Made by a program: the position numbers and the translations under genes. Positions 6,823-14,826 of a stretch of DNA of 64,000 nt are shown here, one piece after another. The stretch covers positions 1 through 64,000 of the forward strand of contig CALUYY010000007.1 of the NCBI GenBank assembly GCA_944325155.1, given 5' to 3'. The notes beneath the pieces are model-generated. The model saw only the letters and a program-made list of their open reading frames with translations. It was not told the DNA's origin and searched no databases. Numbering within the stretch: the stretch's first letter is position 1; each line of letters opens with the position of its first letter. Origin of the DNA: Candidatus Gastranaerophilales bacterium. GTDB lineage: Bacteria; Cyanobacteriota; Vampirovibrionia; Gastranaerophilales; Gastranaerophilaceae.

Positions 6823-7494
6823 ATGAATTATGCAATTATTTTAGCTTCAGGCAGCGGCTCAAGAGCGGAAACTTCCATTCCGAAACAGTTTGTTAAAATA
6901 AACGGAAAAACAATTCTTGAATATACTCTTGACCTTTTTGAAAAAAACGGGCTGACAAACAGAATTATTCTTGTTACAAACAAAGAATACATTGATTTTT
7001 GCATGCAATTTAAATATAAGAAGCTTTATAAAATAATTGAAGGCGGAATTTTAAGACAAGACAGCTCCTACAAGGGAGTTTTTGAAATAAAAGAAGACGA
7101 TGCAAAAGTTTTAATCCATGACGGCGCAAGGCCGTTTGCAACCGATGAATTAATAAATAACTGCTACAATGCCCTTGATAAATACGATGCGGTTAATACG
7201 GGCATTGAAACGGGGGATACCATAATTGAAATTAACGATAAAAATATAATTACAAAAATTCCAAACAGAAATAATCTTTTAAGATGTCAGACCCCGCAGG
7301 GTTTTAGAGCCTTTTTAATTAAAAAGGCACATAAAATTGCGAAAGAAAAAAATTTAAAAGTAACGGATGATACGGGCTTAATCGTTAATTTGGGTCTTTC
7401 GGATGTTTTTGTCATAAAGGGTGAAACGGGTAACATAAAAATTACCTATAAAAACGATATTGAATATGCCAAAAAATATTTACCTAGCGGTTAA
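6823..7494 (+). CDS. ispD: IspD/TarI-family cytidylyltransferase
   Basis: The nucleotidyltransferase transfers CMP from CTP to 2-C-methyl-D-erythritol 4-phosphate (IspD, isoprenoid MEP pathway), or to ribitol 5-phosphate in the closely related TarI. The CTP-binding loop is LASGSGSRAETSIPKQF (residues 7-23). VLIHDGARPF, RNNLLRCQTPQGF and the C-terminal GETGNIKITYKNDIEYA complete the family signature. The length, 223 residues, is typical. There is no Shine-Dalgarno. An extended -10 (TGcTAAAAT, 6808-6816) ends six bases before the ATG, suggesting a leaderless mRNA. The end overlaps the convergent gene by 11 bp. IspD is favoured because no teichoic-acid genes are nearby. Confidence 0.82.
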   Translation: MNYAIILASGSGSRAETSIPKQFVKINGKTILEYTLDLFEKNGLTNRIILVTNKEYIDFCMQFKYKKLYKIIEGGILRQDSSYKGVFEIKEDDAKVLIHDGARPFATDELINNCYNALDKYDAVNTGIETGDTIIEINDKNIITKIPNRNNLLRCQTPQGFRAFLIKKAHKIAKEKNLKVTDDTGLIVNLGLSDVFVIKGETGNIKITYKNDIEYAKKYLPSG

Positions 7495-9517
7495 TTCTTG
7501 ACATAACCGCTTTTACGTAGTTTTGTCCGCCCGATGTATTTATGCCGTTCGGGTTTCCCTGATTATACATTGCAAGCATTGAATTTGTGTCGCCCGTTTT
7601 GCTGTAATCATATTTTAACAACAATGCCATCATCTCAAGCGCTTTATAGGGGTCTGATCTGTCTGCGGATGTATAATTTGTTCCGTACTGATTGTTTACT
7701 TCTTCAACCGCACACTCATGGAACTGTCCCAGTCCGACCGCAAGCCCGCCGTCTCCTACAATGTCTGCAACATAACCGGATTCCTGTCTTATCTGGGCGC
7801 ATAATGTAACGGGGTCAATGCACCCTGCCGCCCATTCTTCGGATTCGCAAAGGTTTGTTAAATATGCGGCCGTTTCTTCGCGGCTCATGCCTAAAGTTGA
7901 ACATAATTTATCAAAATCGTTCCAGGCGTCGCCTCCGGTTGCTTCAAGTTCGGATAAAAATTCTTCTGCACCCGAATTATAGCCGTTTTCTTTTTCCTGT
8001 TCTTTATTTTTATATTCCGTGATTTTGGCGTTTATTTCTTCAACGGAATTTTGGGCTTCTTCGACTTTTGCTTTTTCATCGTCAAGTCTTTCCGTTTTGA
8101 TATTTTCATATTCCGTTCTTTTATCCTGATATTCTTTAAGCGCTTCTTTTGTTTTTTCGCTTGCTTTTTCGGAAATTTCTTTTTCTATTCTGTCTCGTGT
8201 TTCTATATATTCTTCATTTTTTGTATTCAGTTCATCAAGAGTTGTTTCAAGCCCGTCTTTTTCTTCGTTCAGGGAATCAAGCTTATCGTTTGCCGAATCA
8301 ATCTCGTTTTGTTTTGAATCAATCTGGCTTTGAACGTTTGAGATTTTTGAATCAATTTCCGCTTTGTTTTCTTCCGTTGTTTCAATTGATTGTAATTCGG
8401 ATAACGTCCCTTTAAGCGAACTTAATTCCGATTCAAGGTTTGTAATTAAATCCGTCTGTTCCCAAATTTCCTGTTCTTTATCATTTATGTCGGATTCGGT
8501 TGTTTTTATATTTTCTTCGTTTTCTTTTAAAAGTTCGTCGTTTTCATCTTTTTCTTCTTTAAGTGCTTTAATTTCGGGATTTGTTTCGGCTTCGTTTTCA
8601 AGAAGTTTATTATATTCTTCTTCTTTTTTATCCATATCCTCTTTTGCCGATTTGACATCTTCATCCGTTTCGTCATAAACGGCGCTTAGAGAGTCTTTAG
8701 CGTCAGACAGGGTATTTTCTCTTGTTTGTTTTTCTTGTTCAAGCTCTTCCAGACTCATTTCATTTGTTTCATTTGAAACCGAATTTGCATTTGAAGAAGC
8801 GGAGCTTACACTGCTGCTTCCTCCGCCCCCTGAGGATCCGCCCGAGCCGCCGTATCCGCCCCCTGAATATCCGCCGCCGCCGGAAGAGTATGAAGGCGTT
8901 TGAACGGGAGCCTGCACGCTTTGATTTTGGGTATTATCCGTATTAAATGCTTGTTTTAATTTTTCTACGATATCATCAAAGTTTTCATCCGTTATTTTTG
9001 AATTATCTTCATCGGCTGAACTTATGTTATTGTTTATAAACTTTTTTATTTCGCCCGGAGTAAAATCTTCCAAAGTTTCGCATGTCGGGTTAACTTTTTC
9101 TATGTCCGATTTTGTGATTTTGCCGTCGCCGTTTTTGTCAAATAATTTAAAAACTTCATCGTACCCGTATTTTGAAGCAAGTTCATCTATTTTTTCGTTT
9201 TTGGAGATAAATTCCTTAAATCCTTTAAGGTCAACTCCGTCATTATCTGTTTTATCGTTTGTTTGATTTAATGAAGATGTATCTTTTTTATCATCTTCAA
9301 TATCCGTATCATCAATTCTTATATTTTCAATATCAAGTTCAAATTCATCTTCTTTTTCTTCTTCAATTGATAATTCGACAAATTCGTTTTCATCGCTTGA
9401 TATTGCCGTTTCTTTTTCATTTTTTGAAACGGTTTGCGATTGTGTTTCATTTTGTTCATTTAATAAAACAGGGTTTGTTTCATTCAATTTATGTGTTTTA
9501 TCTATTTCAAACGTCAT
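7484..9517 (-). CDS. EF-hand/coiled-coil protein with C-terminal lysozyme-like (SLT) domain
   Basis: The order of parts in 677 residues is: an acidic N-terminus (about 40-90), one EF-hand loop DKNGDGKITKSD (127-138), a second acidic helix (about 175-190), a Gly/Ser linker (about 210-245), a long Glu/Lys-rich coiled coil (about 255-515), and a lysozyme-fold domain. The probable catalytic Glu579 is in CAQIRQESGY, followed by GLAVGLGQFHE. It likely cleaves glycan strands and binds calcium. No classical signal peptide is visible, so the export route is open. The start lies 12 bp after the stop of the paralogue upstream, with AAGG as ribosome site, so both sit in one operon under the sigma-28-like promoter at 11612-11638. 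The two share the whole chassis and differ only in the final domain. Confidence 0.8.
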   Translation of the reverse strand: MTFEIDKTHKLNETNPVLLNEQNETQSQTVSKNEKETAISSDENEFVELSIEEEKEDEFELDIENIRIDDTDIEDDKKDTSSLNQTNDKTDNDGVDLKGFKEFISKNEKIDELASKYGYDEVFKLFDKNGDGKITKSDIEKVNPTCETLEDFTPGEIKKFINNNISSADEDNSKITDENFDDIVEKLKQAFNTDNTQNQSVQAPVQTPSYSSGGGGYSGGGYGGSGGSSGGGGSSSVSSASSNANSVSNETNEMSLEELEQEKQTRENTLSDAKDSLSAVYDETDEDVKSAKEDMDKKEEEYNKLLENEAETNPEIKALKEEKDENDELLKENEENIKTTESDINDKEQEIWEQTDLITNLESELSSLKGTLSELQSIETTEENKAEIDSKISNVQSQIDSKQNEIDSANDKLDSLNEEKDGLETTLDELNTKNEEYIETRDRIEKEISEKASEKTKEALKEYQDKRTEYENIKTERLDDEKAKVEEAQNSVEEINAKITEYKNKEQEKENGYNSGAEEFLSELEATGGDAWNDFDKLCSTLGMSREETAAYLTNLCESEEWAAGCIDPVTLCAQIRQESGYVADIVGDGGLAVGLGQFHECAVEEVNNQYGTNYTSADRSDPYKALEMMALLLKYDYSKTGDTNSMLAMYNQGNPNGINTSGGQNYVKAVMSRINR
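8863..8997 (-). repeat. Linker-coding repeat, copy A (matches 10831-10965)
   Basis: These 135 bp align without gaps to 10831-10965 with about nine differences, much closer than the rest of the two genes. The repeat codes for the acidic helix and the start of the Gly/Ser linker. Confidence 0.85.
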
Positions 9518-9529
9518 AATATACCTTCT

Positions 9530-11587
9530 TTATACGGGAATAAAGACTCTGTATTCACTGCCTCTGTCTGCATAGTAGGTTGTAATATCCGATTTAAAGT
9601 CGCTTATTTCATGACCTTGTCCGTCTGAAATATAAACGTGTCCGTAGGTGTTACCCAAGCTTGTCGTGTTATAAGGGCTCCAGCTTACAACGGCGCCTGC
9701 GGGCAGGTTCACAAGTTCGGATGCGCTTTCATATTGATCGGTTACCTCAACCCAATCATCAAGCGCCGATAAAGTATTTCCGTAATCGCAGCCGTTGCCC
9801 GAGGTTGAATATCCGAACGCTTTTTGAATAGCCTGTGATACACCTTTTGCGCACCAGCCTCCGCCCGTTGAAACTCCGCCGTATAGTGAATTTGCGGCAT
9901 CCGCAAGAGCCTGTCCTCTTTCTTCGTTATATTGCATCATAGGATCAAGTGAATTTTCTTTTTGGATTTGTTCGGCCCTTAATTGTGCGATTTGGTTATC
10001 GATTTCCGTTATTTCCGCCTGCTTTGTCGTAATTTCGCCGTTAACGGCGTCTTTTCTTTCCGTTTTGACGGATTCCACGTTTGTTCTTGCGTCTTGATAT
10101 TTTTCAAGCGCTTCTTTTGTTTTTTCGCTTACCGAATTTTTAATCTCGTTTTCAATATCTTTAAGTGCACTCTCAAGGTCTTTTTTGGTGCCCTCAAGTT
10201 CTGTTTTCTTGTTTTCAAGGTCTGTTTTTTCCTGTTCAAGTGTTTTAAGTTCGTCTTTTGCCGCCCGGATTTCAGCTTCTTTAGCCTGAATCTGGCTGTT
10301 TAAATCATTTCTTTTTGCTTCAACATCATCTCTGTTATTGTCCGTTACTTCAATGGAATCCAGCGCTGATAAGCTTGATTCAAGTGCGGATTTATCCGAT
10401 TCAAGACCTGAAATTTCCGATTCTTTGGTTGTAATTTCCTGTTCTTTATCGGTTATTTTGACTTCGGTATCATCGATGTCTTTTGTTGTATCTTCAATTT
10501 CCGTTTCTTTTTCTTCTTGTTGTTCTTTTAATTTGGCGATTTCAGGGTTTTTTTCAATTTCATCGCTCATGCAATCATCATATTCTTGTTTTGCTTCATC
10601 AAGCTCGTCTTGTGCCGCGCTTACTTCTTCATCCGATCCGTCATATACGGCGTTTAAATTTTCGTTTAAAGTTGTAAGCTCGCCTTCTTTTGTTGCTTTT
10701 TGCTGCTCAAGTTCGGCAATTGAATCTTCAAGGCTCTCCGGTGCGGATCCTGCGCCGTCAACACCCGCTGTTGAGCTGCCCCCCGAAGAAGACGAACCTC
10801 CGCCCCCTGAATATGAGCCTCCGCCTCCGCCTGAATATCCGCCGCCGCCGGAAGAGTATGAAGGCGTTTGAACGGGGGTTTGAACCGCTTGATTTTGGGT
10901 ATTATCCGTATTAAATGCTTCTTTTAATTTTTCTACGATATCATCAAAATTTTCATCCGTTATTTCGGAATCATCTTCTTCAACTGAATCAATATTTTCT
11001 TCAATATATTTTTTTAATTCGCCGTAGGTTAAATCTTCAACAGATTCGCTTGAAGAACTTATTTCTTTTATTTCATCTTTTGAAATTTTGCCGTCGTTAT
11101 CTTTGTCAAAAAGTTCAAAAACTTTATCGTATCCGTATTTTGATACTAAATCATCGAGTTTTTCGTCTTTTGACATAAGCTTTTTAAAATCGCTTAAAGT
11201 TGTGCCGTCGTCTGCTTCTTCATCATCGTTTTCTTCATTATCCTCGGGCAAACTTATGTCATCTTTTTCGGCAATATCTTTTTCATCCGAAGAAGTTTCA
11301 TTAATCTTCTTATCGCTTATATCTTCATCATCAACACTTACTTCATCTTCCGCATAAGAAATTTTATCAATATCCGGCATAACATCATTTGTATCGGATA
11401 CAATTTCTTCATCAAATTCATCCGACATTTCAACGTATTCATCCTCATTTGCCTGCGGCAGAATAATATTTTGAGTCTGCACCTCAACAGGGATATCTTC
11501 TTTAGGCTTGTTATCGCCGTTATCCGTACCTTGTACGCCGTTTTGGGCGGTTAATTTCTTCATTTCAAAAGAATCAAAAGATGTCAT
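9530..11587 (-). CDS. EF-hand/coiled-coil protein with C-terminal CHAP-like amidase domain
   Basis: The 685-residue paralogue of the downstream SLT protein has an acidic N-terminus, EF-hand loop DKDNDGKISKDE (161-172), acidic helix, Gly/Ser linker (about 240-280) and Glu/Lys coiled coil (about 290-540). The end differs: a CHAP/NlpC-P60-like cysteine hydrolase with probable Cys579 in GGGWCAKGVSQAI, LPAGAVVSW, and His650 in YGHVYISDGQGH. Such domains cut peptide cross-links or amide bonds in peptidoglycan. No Sec signal peptide is visible. The ribosome site AAGGAAGG lies before the ATG. A sigma-28-like promoter lies just upstream and flagellar genes are close, so a cell-wall remodelling role in flagellar assembly or motility is inferred. 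Confidence 0.8.
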   Translation of the reverse strand: MTSFDSFEMKKLTAQNGVQGTDNGDNKPKEDIPVEVQTQNIILPQANEDEYVEMSDEFDEEIVSDTNDVMPDIDKISYAEDEVSVDDEDISDKKINETSSDEKDIAEKDDISLPEDNEENDDEEADDGTTLSDFKKLMSKDEKLDDLVSKYGYDKVFELFDKDNDGKISKDEIKEISSSSESVEDLTYGELKKYIEENIDSVEEDDSEITDENFDDIVEKLKEAFNTDNTQNQAVQTPVQTPSYSSGGGGYSGGGGGSYSGGGGSSSSGGSSTAGVDGAGSAPESLEDSIAELEQQKATKEGELTTLNENLNAVYDGSDEEVSAAQDELDEAKQEYDDCMSDEIEKNPEIAKLKEQQEEKETEIEDTTKDIDDTEVKITDKEQEITTKESEISGLESDKSALESSLSALDSIEVTDNNRDDVEAKRNDLNSQIQAKEAEIRAAKDELKTLEQEKTDLENKKTELEGTKKDLESALKDIENEIKNSVSEKTKEALEKYQDARTNVESVKTERKDAVNGEITTKQAEITEIDNQIAQLRAEQIQKENSLDPMMQYNEERGQALADAANSLYGGVSTGGGWCAKGVSQAIQKAFGYSTSGNGCDYGNTLSALDDWVEVTDQYESASELVNLPAGAVVSWSPYNTTSLGNTYGHVYISDGQGHEISDFKSDITTYYADRGSEYRVFIPV
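10831..10965 (-). repeat. Linker-coding repeat, copy B (matches 8863-8997)
   Basis: This is the second copy of the 135-bp segment, in the CHAP-type gene. The near identity at synonymous positions suggests recent duplication or gene conversion between the two hydrolase genes. Confidence 0.85.
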
Positions 11588-11611
11588 AATAATTTCCCTT
11601 CCTTGGTATTT

Positions 11612-11638
11612 CTATCGGCAAAACACCAAAAAAGTTAA
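11612..11638 (-). promoter_or_regulatory. Sigma-28-like promoter of the hydrolase operon
   Basis: On the minus strand TTAA (11638-11635), 15 bases, then GCCGATAG (11619-11612) resembles the flagellar sigma consensus TAAA-N15-GCCGATAA. The start codon follows about 25 bases after the -10 element, with a good ribosome site between. Confidence 0.6.
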
Positions 11639-11676
11639 TTATATTTATGAAAAATATTTTATTTTTTTACAATTGT

Positions 11677-12357
11677 TTACAAATCCTCATCTTCAAACCC
11701 GGGGGAGCGTGAAGGAAGCGTTTGATATCCCGCATTTGAAAGGACGGATTTTCTTATATATTTATCCGTATAGTTTCCTTTTATAAAGAGTCTTTTAATC
11801 GTATTTTCCCTTGCTACGAGCGGATGAGATATTTCTTCAAGAGAAGGGTTTTGTTCGGTAAAATTATTCCAAACGGCAGCTTCCAATGTCCAGCAGTATG
11901 TTTCTTCGTTGATTGAATTTAATTCATCCTGATGAAGCGCCTCATGGGACAAAATTGAAGCAAGAGCTTCTTTCGGTGCGTCTTGGTGTTTAATATTTAT
12001 AAAAATATATAATTTTTCTTTATATTTCCACCCGAGCGCATCAAAATCTTTATATGCTTCATTTATTTGGGCTAAATCCCTGAATTCTACTTTAATGGGT
12101 TTTTCCGATAAATTATCCCCTAAAATCGCCCTTCTTGAATAGTCGCCAAGCGTTCCTTTCATAGCTTCGATTGCGCGGATTATTCTGTCATCATCGGACA
12201 CTTTTTTATACATTTTATATGTGGCGTTATCAATATAAATTTCTTCTTTTTTATTATCGACATCATCAATTTTGGGGATGTTTTCTTCTATTGCATAAGA
12301 AACCGACCCCGTCCAAAATAAAAATGCAAAAGCTAAAACAAAACCTTTTAATTTCAC
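11677..12357 (-). CDS. Secreted protein with HExxH zinc-peptidase-like motif
   Basis: The 226-residue protein has a Sec signal peptide (basic MKLK, hydrophobic GFVLAFAFLFWTG, cleavage near SYA). The mature part contains SHEALHQDELNS, an HExxH pair, with a downstream Glu in NEETYCW as a possible third zinc ligand. The family is not recognised. The start is GTG at 12357, supported by AAAGGA nine bases upstream. It follows the hook-type gene by 65 bp and precedes the hydrolase operon, all on the minus strand, so it may belong to the flagellar or wall-remodelling set. Catalytic activity is inferred from the motif. Confidence 0.7.
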   Translation of the reverse strand: MKLKGFVLAFAFLFWTGSVSYAIEENIPKIDDVDNKKEEIYIDNATYKMYKKVSDDDRIIRAIEAMKGTLGDYSRRAILGDNLSEKPIKVEFRDLAQINEAYKDFDALGWKYKEKLYIFINIKHQDAPKEALASILSHEALHQDELNSINEETYCWTLEAAVWNNFTEQNPSLEEISHPLVARENTIKRLFIKGNYTDKYIRKSVLSNAGYQTLPSRSPGFEDEDL

Positions 12358-12422
12358 AACAACTATCCTTTATTCCTTTTCATACAATTTACATTATGAT
12401 AGTTTTTTTAAAAAAGTAAAAT

Positions 12423-13256
12423 TTAACTCATAAGAGAAATTGCATTTTCAAGAAGGTCTTTATAGCTTGAAATTAAATTTTTGGCTAAATCCATCTGGAG
12501 CTTTGCTTCCTGATAATATGTTATATTTGATTTAAAATCGACGTTCGATAATTCGATTAATCCCGATCTTATTTCGCCTCTGCCTGCAATCGGGCGCCCG
12601 GAGGCTTCGGTTTCGACAAACATGCCTTCTTTATACTGGAATAATTCCTGAGGATTGTGAAAATTCATAACGGCAAGTTTAAACAACGGCGAAGATTCCT
12701 GACCGTTATTTGCTTTTCCGTATAAAATGCCGTCGCCTTTTATTTCAAATTCGTCATATTTGCCTAAATATTTTCCGTTATCGGGGTCAATCCAAAGTTT
12801 TATTTCCGTTGTGGGGATATTAATCGAACCGCCTTCCGATAGTGTTCTTTCGTAATCTTCTCTGCTTAATGACGTTGTTCCGGACATAATTTCGCCTTTT
12901 TCGTTCATAATATATCCTTGAACAACGGAGCCGTCTGCGGCTTTATAAACTCCGTTTTCATCAAACTTAAATTCGCCGAGTCTTGTATAAGCAAGGCGCC
13001 CTTCTTCGTTCCTTACGACAAAATATCCCTGTCCTTCAAGGAAAACATTTTCATTAGAGGTGCCGGGGACTGCTTTTCCCTGTTCCGGACTTTTTAGAAA
13101 GCCGTCGGGGGAAACGCTGTCTAAAAACGTTTTAAAAGTTGTTTTATTTTCTCTGTACCCGGGGGTATAGATATTTGCAAGGTTTTCCGTTATTGCATCC
13201 ATCCAGCTTATGCTTGCTTTTTGGGTGTTTAGAGCGTTAATAAACGAATCATTCAT
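12423..13256 (-). CDS. Flagellar hook/basal-body rod protein (FlgE/FlgF/FlgG family)
   Basis: The 277-residue axial protein has the family's N-terminal helix: NALNTQKASISWMDAITENL followed by ANIYTPGYRENKTTF, the counterpart of the usual NNLANxxTxGFK motif. GQGYFVVRNEEGRLAYTRLG then GEFKFDENG matches the FlgE/F/G core, and the C-terminal helix from LSNVDFKSNITYYQEAKLQ is the matching end. Such proteins form the hook or distal rod and are exported by the flagellar type III machine. Which of E, F or G cannot be decided; the position after fliK favours FlgE, although it is short. It overlaps the fliK-like gene by 8 bp. Confidence 0.82.
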   Translation of the reverse strand: MNDSFINALNTQKASISWMDAITENLANIYTPGYRENKTTFKTFLDSVSPDGFLKSPEQGKAVPGTSNENVFLEGQGYFVVRNEEGRLAYTRLGEFKFDENGVYKAADGSVVQGYIMNEKGEIMSGTTSLSREDYERTLSEGGSINIPTTEIKLWIDPDNGKYLGKYDEFEIKGDGILYGKANNGQESSPLFKLAVMNFHNPQELFQYKEGMFVETEASGRPIAGRGEIRSGLIELSNVDFKSNITYYQEAKLQMDLAKNLISSYKDLLENAISLMS

Positions 13257-13914
13257 TTTTATCTCCCTGCTTGTTGTTTCTGTTTTGTCTGTAAGGTCTG
13301 TAACTTATGTTTGAATATGCTATATTTTGTTCGTCAAATCTTACTTTAAGATAATCTATGTTGTTTCTTAAATATTGTTCGACCTGCTTATCCTGCGGGA
13401 AAAAGCTGGCGTCAATTTTACCTTCTTTTGAAACTTTTAAGACAACTGTTACCCTGTTATCAAAATCAAGCCTTACGGATTTGTTATTTTCCGCCGATTT
13501 CATAATGATATCGCCAAGGGTTTTTGAAACTTCCATTGTTTTATAATTGCTTGCATCAATTATGCTTGTGTCATTGTTTAATTTTATGTTTACATTCTCG
13601 CCTCGGGATGAAATATTTAAGAAAAACATGGCATCTTTGTTATCAATTGTTTTTGTGTCAATAAAATATGAATCAAATTCGTCGCTTTGAATATCCGGGG
13701 TAAATTCGGGCGTAAATAAAGGATAAAGCCCTAAGGAAGACGCTATTAACGATGTATCAACGGTATTTGAGTTATCGCTTATAAGTTTATCAAACTCATT
13801 TTTAAAGGAAACACCGTCTTTTTGTATTGTTTTGCCCAAAGAACCGTTTGAAGCGTCTATTCTGACGTTTCCTTTAAGTTCATTGTTGGGCTGATTTTCA
13901 TTGATACTCATCAT
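13249..13914 (-). CDS. fliK: Putative flagellar hook-length control protein (FliK-like)
   Basis: The 221-residue protein has a disordered N-terminus. Its C-terminal half (about 135-205) reads VRLDFDNRVTVVLKVSKEGK, then FFPQDKQVEQYLRNNIDYLK and FDEQNIAYSNISYRP. This matches the FliK C-terminal pattern: a beta segment, a helix with leucines, then a final strand. FliK measures hook length and switches export specificity. The gene sits between fliJ-like (17-bp overlap) and the hook-type gene (8-bp overlap), the canonical fliJ-fliK-(flgD)-flgE order, which supports the weak similarity. Confidence 0.6.
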   Translation of the reverse strand: MMSINENQPNNELKGNVRIDASNGSLGKTIQKDGVSFKNEFDKLISDNSNTVDTSLIASSLGLYPLFTPEFTPDIQSDEFDSYFIDTKTIDNKDAMFFLNISSRGENVNIKLNNDTSIIDASNYKTMEVSKTLGDIIMKSAENNKSVRLDFDNRVTVVLKVSKEGKIDASFFPQDKQVEQYLRNNIDYLKVRFDEQNIAYSNISYRPYRQNRNNKQGDKNE

Positions 13915-14374
13915 AATTTTCTTCTGTTTCTTGCTCTTCTTTTTGTTCTCTTTGGCGCATAAAATGTTTTTGGGAACCGACTTCGTTTAGGGTTTTTAAT
14001 TCTGCCATTTTTTCTTCATAGAGATATTCTTCTTTTTTGTGTTCTTTATGTTTTTCTAAAACGTTTACCCTTTGCTCTTTTTCTTTTAATATTTCAATTT
14101 CTTCATCAAGCTTTTTTTTGGCTTCCTGTTTTTTAATTTCCAATTGTTCGCCGATTTCATACAAATGTTTTAAGAAATTGTCAAACCCTTCATACATTCT
14201 GGGGTCTGATTTTCTCATGTTTATTCTCGTGTCGGTTATATTTTTATTGTTGGCTTCAATTTCGGCTTCAACCGCCCAAAGCGCATTTTGTGCTTCCTGT
14301 ACGACTTTTAGCTGTTCCTCTTTTTCTTTAATTCTGATTTCGAGAAATTTTTGAAGTCTGTACCTGAAGGGCAT
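13898..14374 (-). CDS. fliJ: FliJ-like flagellar export chaperone
   Basis: The 158-residue protein is almost entirely coiled coil. FRYRLQKFLEIRIKEKEEQL at residues 3-22 is the typical FliJ opening, and length and charge pattern fit. FliJ is the cytosolic stalk of the flagellar type III export ATPase. It is first in a leftward run with overlapping ends to the fliK-like gene. The ribosome site is weak. A TATAAT-type promoter may lie in the 14375-14460 AT-rich stretch. Confidence 0.65.
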   Translation of the reverse strand: MPFRYRLQKFLEIRIKEKEEQLKVVQEAQNALWAVEAEIEANNKNITDTRINMRKSDPRMYEGFDNFLKHLYEIGEQLEIKKQEAKKKLDEEIEILKEKEQRVNVLEKHKEHKKEEYLYEEKMAELKTLNEVGSQKHFMRQREQKEEQETEENYDEYQ

Positions 14375-14523
14375 AAGGTTTTTTCCGCAATTTTAGCTAT
14401 ATATTATATTTTACGGACTATACACCTTTTTGTTTAATAAAAACCTTAAAAAAGTCAAAAAAATACTTTATTTGAATTAGAAAAATCTTTTGTGAATTTT
14501 TATTACAAAAAAATAATAAATTC

Positions 14524-14551
14524 TAAAGTTATATTTTTCTTGTGCCGATAG
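14524..14551 (+). promoter_or_regulatory. Sigma-28-like promoter of a small membrane protein
   Basis: TAAAGTTA (from 14524) and GCCGATAG (14544-14551) fit the flagellar sigma consensus TAAAGTTT...GCCGATAA with one extra spacer base. The small gene at 14600 follows after about 48 bases. Confidence 0.65.
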
Positions 14552-14599
14552 AAAATTTGTAAGGAAGATTTGGTTTATTTAGAAAGCGAGGCATAAGAA

Positions 14600-14755
14600 A
14601 TGTTTGAAGCAATCAGTCTGGTTATATTTGCAGGCGTAATTTATTTTTGTCTGGTTCTCGCTCCCTCTATGGTGGAATTTTTCGGAAGCGAACAATTTAA
14701 AAGGTCATATTTTAATCACCTTGCGGATGAAAATTTAAACTCTTACGGAAAATAA
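14600..14755 (+). CDS. Small single-helix membrane protein, 51 residues
   Basis: The frame begins MFEAISLVIFAGVIYFC, a membrane helix at about residues 4-22, followed by an amphipathic tail with SEQFKRSYFNHLADEN. The ribosome site GAGG lies nine bases before the ATG. A sigma-28-like promoter upstream and a strong terminator downstream bracket the gene, which argues for a real transcription unit. I do not recognise the family. It is transcribed away from the fliJ-fliK-hook cluster, so a flagellum-related role is inferred from promoter type and place. Confidence 0.75.
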   Translation: MFEAISLVIFAGVIYFCLVLAPSMVEFFGSEQFKRSYFNHLADENLNSYGK

Positions 14756-14785
14756 GTTTAACACTTTTCGTTTTCTTTTCCCCAT

Positions 14786-14826
14786 AATTAAGCGCGCTTT
14801 TTTAATAATTGCGCGCTTAATTTTTA
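14786..14826. terminator. Bidirectional terminator between small membrane gene and MATE gene
   Basis: TTAAGCGCGC (14788-14797) pairs with GCGCGCTTAA (14811-14820) with a 13-base loop. A-rich and T-rich flanks serve both convergent genes. Confidence 0.85.

Noticed and set aside
10338-10871. 177-codon frame antisense to the CHAP-type hydrolase gene (and similar ones at 8051-9519)
   Set aside because: These are shadows of the repetitive Glu/Lys/Ser codons of the coiled coil; they are low-complexity Ser/Phe-rich products without ribosome sites.
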